Assembly: GCF_016908975.1 (NCBI RefSeq)
Contig: NZ_JAFBEX010000011.1
Coordinates: 1 to 64,000, forward strand
Direction: 5' to 3'
DNA length: 64,000 bases
Source: Neobacillus cucumis
Lineage (GTDB): Bacteria > Bacillota > Bacilli > Bacillales > Cytobacillaceae
The position numbers and the translations under genes are program-made. Below, in pieces: positions 41,503-50,826 of the stretch. Positions within the stretch are counted from its first letter, which is position 1. Each line of letters starts with the position of its first letter. Below the pieces are notes generated by a model, which saw nothing but the letters and a program-made list of their open reading frames with translations, was not told the origin of the DNA and did no database searches.

Positions 41503-42286
41503 AATTAAAACGATCTTTATTATTACGTTTTTAATTTTAGATGTGTATCTCCTCTTTCAATTCATGAAAATGCGTGATGCCAATAAATACGAAGTCATAA
41601 CGGAAACTTCCTTTCAGGATAAATTAAAGGCTGATGAGATTAAGTATGTGGAGCTTCCAAAGACCCCCATTAAAGACCAGTATCTGAGCGCCAAGCCTAA
41701 GACTTTTACGAAAAGTGATATAGCTAAATTAAAAGGGCAGAAAGCCACCTCAACGGAGCCTTCCACTACCCTTGACGTTATGCTTAATGAACCGATTCAG
41801 TTAAGCTCTAAATTTGAGCCATCAGACCTTGCTTCATTTTTAAAAGAAAATATTCTTTATGGTGACCATTATCAATTTTGGGAGAAGAATGATAAGAAGC
41901 ATACGATTACCTATTTTCAGCAAAATGAAAATTATCCATTATACGAAAATGTGAATGGGATGATTACGTTTAATATAAATGAGGAAAATCAAATTACTTC
42001 CTATCAGCAAACCTATTTAGACGATATTGAAAAGCTGACCGCAAAGGAAGAAATCCTCGAGCCATTGAAAGCAATTGAAACATTGCATCAAAAAGGCGAT
42101 TTGCGACCCAAAAGTGAAATTACCAAGGTTGAACTAGGCTATTCAACGCTCATTCAGCTTACCGCATCCCAAGTCTTAGCGCCAACATGGCGCATTGTGG
42201 TGAATGGGAAGGAGAATCTGTTTGTTAATGCGTTTGAAGGGCAGATTATTGAGTTTAATAGCGAGGAAAAAAGTAAAGTGGAGTGA
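41489..42286 (+). CDS. walI: WalRK regulator WalI (YycI)
   Basis: WalI partners WalH in setting WalK output. The 265-residue protein begins MDWSKIKTIFIITFLILDVYLLFQF, a single membrane helix, followed by an extracytoplasmic YycI domain. ATG 41489 sits 8 bases after AAGGAGG, so the upstream TTG 41483 is not used. It overlaps walH by 14 bases and is 6 bases from walJ. Confidence 0.93.
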   Translation: MDWSKIKTIFIITFLILDVYLLFQFMKMRDANKYEVITETSFQDKLKADEIKYVELPKTPIKDQYLSAKPKTFTKSDIAKLKGQKATSTEPSTTLDVMLNEPIQLSSKFEPSDLASFLKENILYGDHYQFWEKNDKKHTITYFQQNENYPLYENVNGMITFNINEENQITSYQQTYLDDIEKLTAKEEILEPLKAIETLHQKGDLRPKSEITKVELGYSTLIQLTASQVLAPTWRIVVNGKENLFVNAFEGQIIEFNSEEKSKVE

Positions 42287-42292
42287 AAATGT

Positions 42293-43087
42293 ATGTCGTT
42301 ACGATATAGCATTCTGGCTAGTGGAAGTACGGGGAACGCCTTGTTTGTCGAGTGCGATGAGCATTCCTTTTTAGTAGATGCCGGCTTCAGCGGGAAACAG
42401 ATGGAGTCTCTTTTTGCACAAATCGATCGTGATATTAGCAAGCTTTCCGGCATTTTTGTCACACATGAGCACAGTGACCATATTAAGGGAATTGGCGTCC
42501 TCGCCCGTAAATATCATTTACCAGTCTATGCAAATGAAAAAACCTGGCGTGCCATGGAAAGCTCTGTAGGCGTGATTCCTACTGAGCAAAAATTTGTTTT
42601 TAATATGGAAACCGTTAAGAGTTTTGGTTCAACTGATATTGAATCCTTTGGGGTATCCCATGATGCAGCAGAACCAATGTTTTATGTGTTCCATCATTCA
42701 GGAAAAAAACTGGTTCTAATCACAGATACGGGTTATGTAAGTGATCGAATGAAAGGTACCATCTCTAACGCTGATGTGTATATCTTTGAATCGAATCATG
42801 ATGTACAGATGCTCAGGATGGGAAGATATCCTTGGAATATTAAACGCCGGATTTTAAGTGATGTGGGACATGTTTCCAATGAAGATGCAGCTCTCGCTAT
42901 GAGTGATTGTTTAGGAGACCGGACAAAGCGGATCTATCTAGCTCATTTAAGTCAGGATAATAATATGAAGGATTTAGCGAAGATGGCGGTAACTCAAACA
43001 TTGGAGAGCCGTGGCTTCATTGTTGGCGAGCAGTTCGGCGTATACGATACAGATCCCAAAACCCCGACCAGCTTAACAGCTGTATAA
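42293..43087 (+). CDS. walJ: metallo-beta-lactamase-fold hydrolase WalJ (YycJ)
   Basis: WalJ is a metal-dependent hydrolase, a predicted exonuclease linked to mismatch repair and to coordination of replication with division in Bacillus. The 264-residue protein has the metal motif THEHSDH (57-63), with His58, His60, Asp62 and His63, a later ITDTGYVSD, and [14 protein letters not shown] near the end. It closes the walRKHIJ run, ahead of a terminator. Confidence 0.94.
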   Translation: MSLRYSILASGSTGNALFVECDEHSFLVDAGFSGKQMESLFAQIDRDISKLSGIFVTHEHSDHIKGIGVLARKYHLPVYANEKTWRAMESSVGVIPTEQKFVFNMETVKSFGSTDIESFGVSHDAAEPMFYVFHHSGKKLVLITDTGYVSDRMKGTISNADVYIFESNHDVQMLRMGRYPWNIKRRILSDVGHVSNEDAALAMSDCLGDRTKRIYLAHLSQDNNMKDLAKMAVTQTLESRGFIVGEQFGVYDTDPKTPTSLTAV

Positions 43088-43095
43088 TCTATAAA

Positions 43096-43127
43096 AAAAT
43101 GGAGGTCATTCACAGACCTTTATTTTT
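43096..43127 (+). terminator. walJ terminator
   Basis: Stem AAAAT..AGGTC / GACCT..ATTTT with a 7-base loop and T run. Confidence 0.6.
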
Positions 43128-43189
43128 TTGTCCTTTATAGGAAATTATATAATTTTCGCTTGTGGAAAACTGTTAATATAAGGACTGTC

Positions 43190-43315
43190 GACGTCTAGCT
43201 CCAGCGCCTAGCCCCTCGATGGTCTACAGCCACTCAGGGAATGAAGGCAAAGAACGCCTTCTTTCCCTGAGCGTCTTATGCTTGTCGGGGCTGTTCAAGG
43301 CGCTTGCGCTTTTGT
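43190..43315. repeat. dispersed repeat, family A (inverted)
   Basis: Starts GACGTCTAGCTCCAGCGCC and ends GCGCTTGCGCTTTTGTTC. Its reverse complement is nearly identical to 7012-7121 except for an inner expansion (CAGGGAAAGAAGGCGTTC). It fills most of the walJ-htrC gap. Confidence 0.8.
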
Positions 43316-43421
43316 TCCTAAATGGAATGTGATTTTTTAGTAATTTTAGGAAGAATGTTTATAATGGATTATAGAAGTCAAATTAGTGAATAGCACTTTT
43401 TCGAAGAAAGGAATGGTGTAG

Positions 43422-44657
43422 ATGGGGTATTATGATGATCATTCACAAGGACGCTATCGGGAGCAGCGAGGTAAGAAAGGCAGTGGATTTCTCGCAAGTC
43501 TAGCTGGGGCTATAATTGGGGCAGTTATCGTTATCCTTGCCATCCCAACTCTATCAAAACAAGGTCTATTGCCATACAAACTAGCAACCCAGCAAAATCA
43601 AGCTGCAGAAACCACAAACAAGGAAACCCGGCAGAATGTCGTTGAAAAGGTATCCTATGATGTGAATACGAATATAACAAAAGCAGTTGAAAAAACAGGC
43701 GAAGCCGTTGTTGGTATTAATAATATTCAATCAACAAGCTTTTGGTCAGGTAATGGAAATTCTTCAGAAGAGGCAGCTGGAACGGGCTCAGGGGTTATTT
43801 ATAAAAAGGCCGGCAATAAAGCCTATGTGGTGACCAACCACCACGTTGTGGAGGGGGCAACTAAGCTGGAAGTAACCCTTGATGACGGAACCAAGATTGC
43901 TGCTAAACTGCTTGGCAGTGATGTGTGGACAGACCTAGCCGTGCTTGAAATTGATGCTAGTAAAATTAAAAAGGTTGCCGAATTTGGCAATTCAGACAGT
44001 TTGAAGCTAGGTGAACCGGTCATTGCGATCGGAAACCCACTTGGGGCCACTTTCTCCGGCTCAGTCACTCAAGGAATAATATCGGGACTGAAACGGACCA
44101 TTCCAGTTGATATTAATGAAGACGGTGTCGTTGACTGGCAATCAGAAGTACTGCAAACAGATGCAGCCATTAATCCTGGTAATAGCGGTGGTGCCTTACT
44201 TAATATGGCTGGACAAGTGATTGGGATCAATTCCATGAAAATTTCTCAGGAGGCTGTTGAAGGTATCGGTCTCTCCATCCCGATTAATTCAGCTAAACCC
44301 ATTATTGATGATTTAGAGCAGTTTGGCACTGTTAAACGTCCATATATGGGGGTTGATTTAAAGTCTGTCAATGAAATTCCTGCTTACTATCAAGAGGGAG
44401 CATTAAAATTACCTCGTGATGTCAATTATGGTGTGGCACTTCGCCAAGTAGTAGCAAATTCACCAGCCTCTCGGGCAGGATTGCAAGAGCTAGATGTTAT
44501 TGTTGAAATGGATGGAGAAAAGATAAATGATGTGATCGACTTTAGAAAACATTTATATCAGAAAAAGAAAGTTGGCGACAAGCTGAAGATTAAGTTCTAT
44601 CGCGATGGGAAGTTAAAGGAAACGACTCTAACCCTTTCAGGAGAAAAACTCGAATAG
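43422..44657 (+). CDS. htrC: membrane-anchored serine protease HtrC (S1C family)
   Basis: An HtrA-type protease/chaperone facing the outside of the membrane. The 411-residue protein has an N-terminal anchor (SLAGAIIGAVIVILAIPTL), a trypsin-like domain with catalytic His141 (TNHHVV), Asp171 (DLAVLEID) and Ser255 (NPGNSGGALL), and a C-terminal PDZ domain (about 310-400). It follows the wal operon as yyxA/htrC does in B. subtilis. Confidence 0.95.
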   Translation: MGYYDDHSQGRYREQRGKKGSGFLASLAGAIIGAVIVILAIPTLSKQGLLPYKLATQQNQAAETTNKETRQNVVEKVSYDVNTNITKAVEKTGEAVVGINNIQSTSFWSGNGNSSEEAAGTGSGVIYKKAGNKAYVVTNHHVVEGATKLEVTLDDGTKIAAKLLGSDVWTDLAVLEIDASKIKKVAEFGNSDSLKLGEPVIAIGNPLGATFSGSVTQGIISGLKRTIPVDINEDGVVDWQSEVLQTDAAINPGNSGGALLNMAGQVIGINSMKISQEAVEGIGLSIPINSAKPIIDDLEQFGTVKRPYMGVDLKSVNEIPAYYQEGALKLPRDVNYGVALRQVVANSPASRAGLQELDVIVEMDGEKINDVIDFRKHLYQKKKVGDKLKIKFYRDGKLKETTLTLSGEKLE

Positions 44658-44669
44658 TGATGCTAGTTG

Positions 44670-44700
44670 GGAAAAGTGGATGTCTACTTTTCCTTTTTCT
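44670..44700 (+). terminator. htrC terminator
   Basis: Stem GGAAAAGT / ACTTTTCC with an 8-base loop, followed by TTTTTCTTTTG. Confidence 0.65.
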
Positions 44701-44793
44701 TTTGTATTGGTATGATAGATGAGGTCAAAAGTATGATAGCTGACAGAATGATAAAAAATAAGCCTAATGATTTTTTGAAAGTAGGGAGAAATA

Positions 44794-44952
44794 ATGATTT
44801 ATAGTTGTGAGGAACATGTTGATATTGCATTAGATGATATTGTGGATAAATATGAGACTTATCCAGTTTTATCACAAATACCTGTGGATAAAGCAGCAGC
44901 AAGCTGTGAATATTGCGAAAAACAGGCTGTATATATGGTGGCGAACAAATGA
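44794..44952 (+). CDS. small CxxH/CxxC zinc-site protein
   Basis: A 52-residue protein, too short for most gene callers: MIYSCEEHVDIALDDIVDKY at the start, then CEYCEKQAVYMVANK at the end. The CxxH and CxxC pairs could hold a zinc ion. Small CxxH/CxxC proteins upstream of rlmH are conserved in Bacillus, with no known function. GGGAG sits 8 bases before the ATG. Two perfect DnaA boxes lie inside its coding sequence. Confidence 0.82.
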   Translation: MIYSCEEHVDIALDDIVDKYETYPVLSQIPVDKAAASCEYCEKQAVYMVANK

Positions 44953-45007
44953 TTCCATACAAGATGTGGATAAAAAATGTGTATATGTGGATAACTCCTG
45001 TGGATAT
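44841..45007. other. DnaA box cluster upstream of rlmH
   Basis: Four perfect TGTGGATAA boxes lie at 44841-44849, 44883-44891, 44965-44973 and 44986-44994, plus TGTGGATAT at 44999-45007, all in one orientation. B. subtilis has a DnaA box cluster near yydA (rlmH), one of several outside oriC that limit initiation. Confidence 0.8.
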
Positions 45008-45053
45008 GTTGTTTGTAAACTGTTTGTAATTAAGTTGTAAAGGGTTGTGGATT

Positions 45054-45533
45054 GTGAATATCTCGATCATAACGGTTGGTAAGTTAAAAGAAAAATATTT
45101 ACGGCAGGGAATTGAGGAGTATTTGAAGAGATTGTCTGCTTATGCAAAGGTAGAGGTTGTTGAGGTTGCGGATGAGAAAGCGCCAGAGGAATTAAGTGAA
45201 CTAGAGATGCTGCAAGTGAAGCAAAAAGAAGGCGAACGGATTTTAGCAAAAATCAGTCAGGATACATATGTAATTGCGTTAGCGATTCAAGGCAAGCTAC
45301 AATCGTCAGAGGAATTAGCAAATACTCTAGATAAGTTAGCAACCTATGGGAAAAGTAAAATAGCGTTTGTGATAGGCGGCTCATTGGGGCTGAATGAGGA
45401 AGTATTAAAGAGGTCGAATGAACAGCTGTCGTTTTCGCGAATGACCTTCCCCCACCAGTTGATGAGACTGATACTGGTAGAACAGATCTATCGGGCTTTT
45501 CGGATTAATCGGAATGAACCGTACCATAAATAG
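45054..45533 (+). CDS. rlmH: 23S rRNA (pseudouridine1915-N3)-methyltransferase RlmH
   Basis: RlmH is a SPOUT methyltransferase acting on 23S pseudouridine 1915. The 159-residue protein starts [15 protein letters not shown], has the knot motif [13 protein letters not shown] and the closing [27 protein letters not shown]. The start is GTG 45054, matching the family and spaced from AAGGG. Its 3' end (TGAACCGTACCATAAA) is the equivalent of the staphylococcal SCC attachment site; a similar sequence occurs at 54982-54997. Confidence 0.96.
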   Translation: MNISIITVGKLKEKYLRQGIEEYLKRLSAYAKVEVVEVADEKAPEELSELEMLQVKQKEGERILAKISQDTYVIALAIQGKLQSSEELANTLDKLATYGKSKIAFVIGGSLGLNEEVLKRSNEQLSFSRMTFPHQLMRLILVEQIYRAFRINRNEPYHK

Positions 45534-45618
45534 AGGTGTTTTTTTCTTTTTTACTTAAGGCCTGTTCAATTTGAAGAAGTTACTGACTTAGAAAAAAATA
45601 ATATGTATGGATTAATTT

Positions 45619-45646
45619 ATAAAGGAGGCTTTATGCCTCCCTTTTA
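45619..45646 (-). terminator. terminator of the first glycosyltransferase gene
   Basis: Stem AAAGGGAGGC / GCCTCCTTT with a 5-base loop; can act in both directions, so it may also close rlmH. Confidence 0.6.
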
Positions 45647-45649
45647 TAA

Positions 45650-46939
45650 TCAATAAAAGCTGATTAAAGGTTCCAATTGGTTTTCCCATATCCATTTCGG
45701 GCTGTATCTTTGTCTTGCCAATGTTTTTGCCTGGATTACTGGATTCTCCTGCATCTTATTTACAATAATTTGCCCATGTTCGCTTAAATACGCTTGCTCG
45801 GAAGGGTGGTAAGTTTCATGAGTATCAAAGCCAAAATTCCTAGCATCCCATTTCAAAAAATAAGAATTCAAATTTTTACCTAACTCCTCTAATGCAGGTA
45901 CCCTTTCATTTAGTACTAGGAAATTCCCCTTACTTGCAGCCTCCAAGATTGTCAATCCGAACGACTCTGAATAAGATGGACAAATAAATAGATTAGATAA
46001 ACTAAATAACTCTAAAACTGACTTTCTAGGAAACCCATTTTTAAACTCCTTAATATCTGAAGTAAAAAACATATCTTCCAATTTCAAACCAAAAGACGAT
46101 CCCTGGGCTCGTATAAAGCTTTTGTAGTCCTTTGAAGATATGTCACTGCTTGGAAAATCGCAAAAAATGACCTTTACTGATTTTTCACAGGCCTTTTTTA
46201 TAGCACCGCCCAACATTGCTACCTTATCAAAGCGTTTTCCAGTCGTAAGTCGTCCTGGATAAATGATTAAAATATCTGGTGATTGCAAATCTACTTCATT
46301 TGTTAAGGCATGTAATTCATTGCTTGTAAAGCTTAATAAATCTAAACTGTTATTTACCACCCGACAGCGTCCCTCAGGAACATTATACTGTTTGGCAAGA
46401 GCTGCGAGTCCCGACTGTGTTGGATAAACATAAATAGTGTTAGGCATTTCAGTATAACGGGCTGAAAAAGGCCATTTTGGATCAAGTGGCCGATTTGCAG
46501 GTGCTGAATGGGTAAAGGCGATAAATTTAGTTCGAGGCAATTTTTCCTGAGCCATACGAATAGCGACATTATGAACTAGATGCCACCCCTGATAATGAAT
46601 ATCATGCATGATGCAAACATCCACATCAGCTAATTTTGCGACAAGGTCTTCTGCAATAACATTAGCTTCATCAAAAAAGGTACTGTGTACTTTTCCATCC
46701 GGCTGGGAATAGTCCTTCCAATGAATTTGTTTTCCATTTATTGAATTAACAACCTTTTGCCACTTTATTCTTTTATCCTGGAAAACACCATCCACATTAT
46801 CTAGTGGACAGTGTTCACTAACGAGTAACGTTGGTTCCAGCCTCGCGTCTAGCATCATACGCAACTGTTCCGCTACAACATTTACTAACGAATAAGTACT
46901 ATCAAGGCCATTGAACATAGTTAGCAAGGCTACCTTCAT
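45650..46939 (-). CDS. GT-B fold glycosyltransferase (group 1 / GT4-like)
   Basis: A 429-residue protein with the layout of glycosyl transferases group 1. The N-terminal half binds acceptor (MKVALLTMFNGLDSTYSLVNVVAEQL) and the C-terminal half has the donor-site motifs IIYPGRLTTGKRFDKVAML near residue 205 and FICPSYSESFGLTILEAASKGNF near 320, with the EX7E glutamate pattern ESFGLTILE. It has no membrane segment. GGGAGG precedes ATG 46939. It is first in the accessory region after rlmH; a decayed copy of its 3' end lies at 52718-52800. Sugar and acceptor are not known. Confidence 0.85.
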   Translation of the reverse strand: MKVALLTMFNGLDSTYSLVNVVAEQLRMMLDARLEPTLLVSEHCPLDNVDGVFQDKRIKWQKVVNSINGKQIHWKDYSQPDGKVHSTFFDEANVIAEDLVAKLADVDVCIMHDIHYQGWHLVHNVAIRMAQEKLPRTKFIAFTHSAPANRPLDPKWPFSARYTEMPNTIYVYPTQSGLAALAKQYNVPEGRCRVVNNSLDLLSFTSNELHALTNEVDLQSPDILIIYPGRLTTGKRFDKVAMLGGAIKKACEKSVKVIFCDFPSSDISSKDYKSFIRAQGSSFGLKLEDMFFTSDIKEFKNGFPRKSVLELFSLSNLFICPSYSESFGLTILEAASKGNFLVLNERVPALEELGKNLNSYFLKWDARNFGFDTHETYHPSEQAYLSEHGQIIVNKMQENPVIQAKTLARQRYSPKWIWENQLEPLISFY

Positions 46940-47071
46940 AAAATTTTGCCTCCCTTTTAAAAAACATAACCATAATAATATATACAAAGAAAAGCTTTTC
47001 TTATTCTAAGATTCATAAAGTAGCTTTTTATCATTTCATTCCTGATGTTAAATAAACAGTAATAACAAAAT

Positions 47072-47109
47072 AAAAGAAGTGCAAACCCAGTGGTTTAACA
47101 CTTCTTTTT
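47072..47109 (-). terminator. terminator of the three-domain glycosyltransferase gene
   Basis: Perfect stem AAAAGAAGTG / CACTTCTTTT around a 17-base loop, with T-rich flanks. The region 46940-47204 holds only this and AT-rich sequence. A partial copy recurs at 52455-52484. Confidence 0.7.
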
Positions 47110-47204
47110 AGCGGTATTTTCCGATTTTCCTTCGAATTAAACAATAGTATAAATCTTGATTGTCCCAAAATGCAAGGCAACATGCTTAGCAGCATAAAAC
47201 AGCA

Positions 47205-49592
47205 TTAATTCCTAAATAAATCTTTAATTTCATTGTTTTTAACTGCTTTTTGGTAGTATTTGTTGTTTTCAATGATAGCTCGATGTTTTTCTGCAAATTT
47301 CATAAATTCCTTTGCAAAAATGGCTTTCCAATCGATAAAGATCGAAATGCTTCGGGCAACAGTAAAAACAGCTTCCTCCATATATTTTGGATCAGCTTTC
47401 TCAATTACCCTGTCCCAAGCAGAAATAACTTCAAGTGTTCTTTTGTCTTGACTTTTAATAATGGAATCTGGTCTTTGCCTATAATAATATAAGGGAGATT
47501 GAACATAAGAGACAGAATTCGAATAGGTCATTAAAATAGGGGTGGTACCAACGTCTTCGTACCAGCCTTTAGGGAACTTAACTTTGTTAAATAACGTTCT
47601 ATCAAAGAGCTTATTACATGAAAATGCCGGATCAGTGGAGTACATAATTGCTTGTTCCTTGCTTAACCAGTTCCCACTAAAACCGGTAATAACTTGGCCA
47701 TTTTCTTCGCCATCCTCTACGGCAATACAGTCGCAAATGATTAGGTCATGTCCTTCGATAGCTGCGTTGTATAATGTTTCATACATTTGTGGTTCCACCC
47801 AATCATCTGAATCAACAAAGCCGACATATCTGCCTTGGGCTGCTTGTAGACCATGGTTTCTTGCATCACCTAAACCACCGTTTTCTTTTATAATCGATTT
47901 AATTTTATTTGGATACTTTTCAATATATTCATTGATGATAATTTGGGAATTATCAGGAGATCCGTCATTTACCACAATAACTTCCAAATCTTTTAATGTT
48001 TGGTTAACTAATGAATCTAAACATTTTCTGAGATATCGCTCAGTGTTATAAACAGGGACAATAATTGAAACTTTTGGTAACATAATTTTACCCTTTTTAT
48101 ATTGTAAGTAATCTTCCTTCAACGGATGATTGGAATTCCATGGTTTATTCCCTCCAGTGTAATGAATGATTGCTGGATTTATTTTTACATTGGGGTCGTA
48201 TATATGATCGGTCTGAAAATTCCATTGGGGGTCTAAAGAAAGCCATTGATCATGAAGAACAGCATTTAGAGCGTCTTGATCGCAATACATAATGTTGTCA
48301 GAATAGTTATTAATAAATTGAATAATTTTATTTTTTATATTATCTTCCCGCCACTTTTTTAAGTTGATTAAAAGTACGCCTGCATTAAAATATTTTGAGT
48401 CTTTAGGCATGAATAAGTCATTATTTCTTGAATCTTTTACCCAATGGTCCTCAACCGCGCCTAAATAATACTGGCTAATATCTGTATTCCACAGCTCTGT
48501 GATGTCCTTTTTAACAATAATGTCACTGTCCAAATAAAGAACTTCATTTATTTTATCAAAGAGATCCGGGATAGATATTCGATAATAGGTTTCGTGTGTC
48601 AAATATTCTAATGTCGGAAACTCTCTATACAATGTTGGATCAATTTGTTTAAAATAGATTTTTGCTTTATATTTTCTAGTCGTTCTCGCCAACAGTAATT
48701 TATTTTCTACGGAGATATGGCTGTCAATAACATATATTTTAACAGGATTCTTGGATTCTTTATTTTCAAACAATGAATGTAACATAACAGCGAGATGCTG
48801 TGCATAGGTATCGTTCGAAACTGCCACAATGTAGATACACTCTTTACTATTCCTTTGTTTGATTTTATCTTTAAAAATAGTTTCTGAACCTGAAATAACC
48901 TGGTTCATTTTATCCATGTCATTATTTGCCTGGTAGTATAATTCCCGAATCATCAGATTGTTATTGCCATTTGGATTGCTATTGTATGCAAAGGCTGGAT
49001 GCCATAAATGATAAATGGTATGATTCAGTCTCTTATATTGACCACACATGGTATTAACCGCGCAACTGAAAGCATCATCTTCTCCTCCCCAGCCCTTAAA
49101 TCTCTCATCAAAACCTCCGACTGCCATAAAATGATCGCGGGTAATGATGTTTAATCCCCCAACATGGCTGAATTCTGAAGGATAATGGATTTCGAAATCT
49201 GTTACCTCCAAAGGCCAGGTTGGATCCGCTTTTATCAGACTTCTTGAATTCTTTTCTGATATTCTGACTATTTTTTTGAAAGGAATTACCCATGGAGCTG
49301 CCTTTAAGTGATTAATTGAATCCTTGATAACGTTCGGTTCGTAAAAGATATCCCCATCCGCTATAACGAATATATTTCGGGTCGCTTGTTGTGCTGCTAA
49401 GTTAATCGCGCGAGACCTATTAAATAACTCGTCGGTTGAAATCCCGACACAAATTTCAGCATGGGGAAAAAATTTTTTATAATATTTTTTGATCCAATTT
49501 AAATTGATATCCCTAATTCCATTATCTGGCTTGTACGGAATTAGAATAGATACATCCTCGAACAATAGTTTACACCACCTAATGCTAATCAT
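47205..49592 (-). CDS. three-domain glycosyltransferase (GT-A, GT8, GT2)
   Basis: A 795-residue protein with three catalytic modules. Residues about 12-245 form a GT-A domain of the galactosyltransferase/chondroitin-synthase type (VSILIPYKPDNGIRD, VIADGDIFYEP, GWGGEDDAFSC). Residues about 250-500 form a GT8 domain (IYIVAVSNDTYAQHLAVML, LYLDSDIIVKKD, FNAGVLLINLKKWR). Residues about 505-720 form a GT2 domain (PKVSIIVPVYNTERYLRKCL, VDSDDW). All three retain DxD-type metal motifs, so all may be active. ATG 49592 has AAAGGAT upstream. Acceptor unknown; a surface glycoprotein nearby is a candidate. Confidence 0.85.
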   Translation of the reverse strand: MISIRWCKLLFEDVSILIPYKPDNGIRDINLNWIKKYYKKFFPHAEICVGISTDELFNRSRAINLAAQQATRNIFVIADGDIFYEPNVIKDSINHLKAAPWVIPFKKIVRISEKNSRSLIKADPTWPLEVTDFEIHYPSEFSHVGGLNIITRDHFMAVGGFDERFKGWGGEDDAFSCAVNTMCGQYKRLNHTIYHLWHPAFAYNSNPNGNNNLMIRELYYQANNDMDKMNQVISGSETIFKDKIKQRNSKECIYIVAVSNDTYAQHLAVMLHSLFENKESKNPVKIYVIDSHISVENKLLLARTTRKYKAKIYFKQIDPTLYREFPTLEYLTHETYYRISIPDLFDKINEVLYLDSDIIVKKDITELWNTDISQYYLGAVEDHWVKDSRNNDLFMPKDSKYFNAGVLLINLKKWREDNIKNKIIQFINNYSDNIMYCDQDALNAVLHDQWLSLDPQWNFQTDHIYDPNVKINPAIIHYTGGNKPWNSNHPLKEDYLQYKKGKIMLPKVSIIVPVYNTERYLRKCLDSLVNQTLKDLEVIVVNDGSPDNSQIIINEYIEKYPNKIKSIIKENGGLGDARNHGLQAAQGRYVGFVDSDDWVEPQMYETLYNAAIEGHDLIICDCIAVEDGEENGQVITGFSGNWLSKEQAIMYSTDPAFSCNKLFDRTLFNKVKFPKGWYEDVGTTPILMTYSNSVSYVQSPLYYYRQRPDSIIKSQDKRTLEVISAWDRVIEKADPKYMEEAVFTVARSISIFIDWKAIFAKEFMKFAEKHRAIIENNKYYQKAVKNNEIKDLFRN

Positions 49593-49784
49593 TGGAATTA
49601 TATCCTTTAATCATTTTATTTTTTCATTCAATTGTTGTGCTGGTCGATTGGACTATTTTGACATATAGAGGAGCGTATTTGTTGGGGACGATGTTTCGAT
49701 ATTTTAGTTACTCGCTTTGTTGTTATTGATTTTTTCGTACATTTTTACAAACATTCGTAGAGGAGGATGAAAATGTATGCTTGA

Positions 49785-50582
49785 TTATAAGGGTTTCTCC
49801 CATAAGGATGCTTTCAGGTATCTTAGGTACTTGATCTTAAACGGATTCTCAGAATTCCAAGGTTTTTCGGGTCCAGTAAAATGGATAATCGCAGATTTTT
49901 CTAACGGCAGCATGGTGGAATGTGCGGTTGTAAAGTTCCATTTATCGTCTAAACGAAGCCATCGATTGTAAAAGACTGCATTTAATGCATCTTGATCTAG
50001 TAGTGCAAGCTTTTCAGGATTGGTCTTAATAAATTGTATTAATTCGGAGGAAATTTTTTTCTCCCTCCACCTTTTTAGATTCATTAATAATAAACCTGAA
50101 TTAAAATAATAAGCTTCCGAAGGTAATGACAGTCTATTCATTCGAATTTGTCTGTCTAGACCTGTCATGACCCGCGATTCGTCTACTGCAGCTAAATCAA
50201 ACTTGTCTATGTTAGTTTCCCACAATTCCGAGATGTCGGTTCTCACGATCATATCACAATCAAGATACAATGCTTTAGAGATATCTTCACTTAGTAGGTC
50301 GGGAATGATAATTCTGTAATAGGCTTCTTTACTAATGTATTTTTGCCCTCCCGTGCTTAACACAAAGCCCTCAAACAACTGTACATCCACTTTAAGGAAT
50401 GTAACCGTCGCATGAAACTTTTCAGTCACTCTGGCCAGCTTTTTTATGTTAATGTCAGAAAGGTCCCCGTGAAGGATAAAAATATGGATAGAGTTATTGG
50501 TTTTGTTATTTTTTAACAGTGAAGTTAACATCACTGCTAAGGGTTGTGCATAATGATCGTTTGTTGCCGACACAATATACAA
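49785..50582 (-). CDS. GT8 family glycosyltransferase
   Basis: A 265-residue GT8 (glycogenin/LgtC-like) enzyme: LYIVSATNDHYAQPLAVMLTSL at the start, LYLDCDMIVRTDISELWETN with the DxD metal site, FNSGLLLMNLKRWREKKISS, and IHFTGPEKPW. It is close in sequence to the GT8 domain of the neighbouring three-domain protein. The frame is open from TTG 50678, but that has no ribosome binding site, while TTG 50582 follows AAAAAAGGAG by 8 bases and matches the GT8 domain start; it is therefore preferred. The extra 32 codons may be leftover coding sequence. Confidence 0.8.
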   Translation of the reverse strand: MYIVSATNDHYAQPLAVMLTSLLKNNKTNNSIHIFILHGDLSDINIKKLARVTEKFHATVTFLKVDVQLFEGFVLSTGGQKYISKEAYYRIIIPDLLSEDISKALYLDCDMIVRTDISELWETNIDKFDLAAVDESRVMTGLDRQIRMNRLSLPSEAYYFNSGLLLMNLKRWREKKISSELIQFIKTNPEKLALLDQDALNAVFYNRWLRLDDKWNFTTAHSTMLPLEKSAIIHFTGPEKPWNSENPFKIKYLRYLKASLWEKPL

Positions 50583-50826
50583 GGTTACCGCTCCTTTTTT
50601 CTTTGTTGGTTCTCCTAGTGTATGTTCAAGAGGACTCTTTAGATTGTATATGTGACTACTGCTGGCATCTTCATGCAAAAAAAATTTCTAATTTATAATA
50701 AACTGATGGTGTGGGGTAGGAATCAAACTAGAACATAATACTATTTCTTCACATACATTTAACTTAGAAATCAACTATCTAGGTTTAGACATACATTCAT
50801 GTTAGTGGAGGGAGGTGGAACATTAA

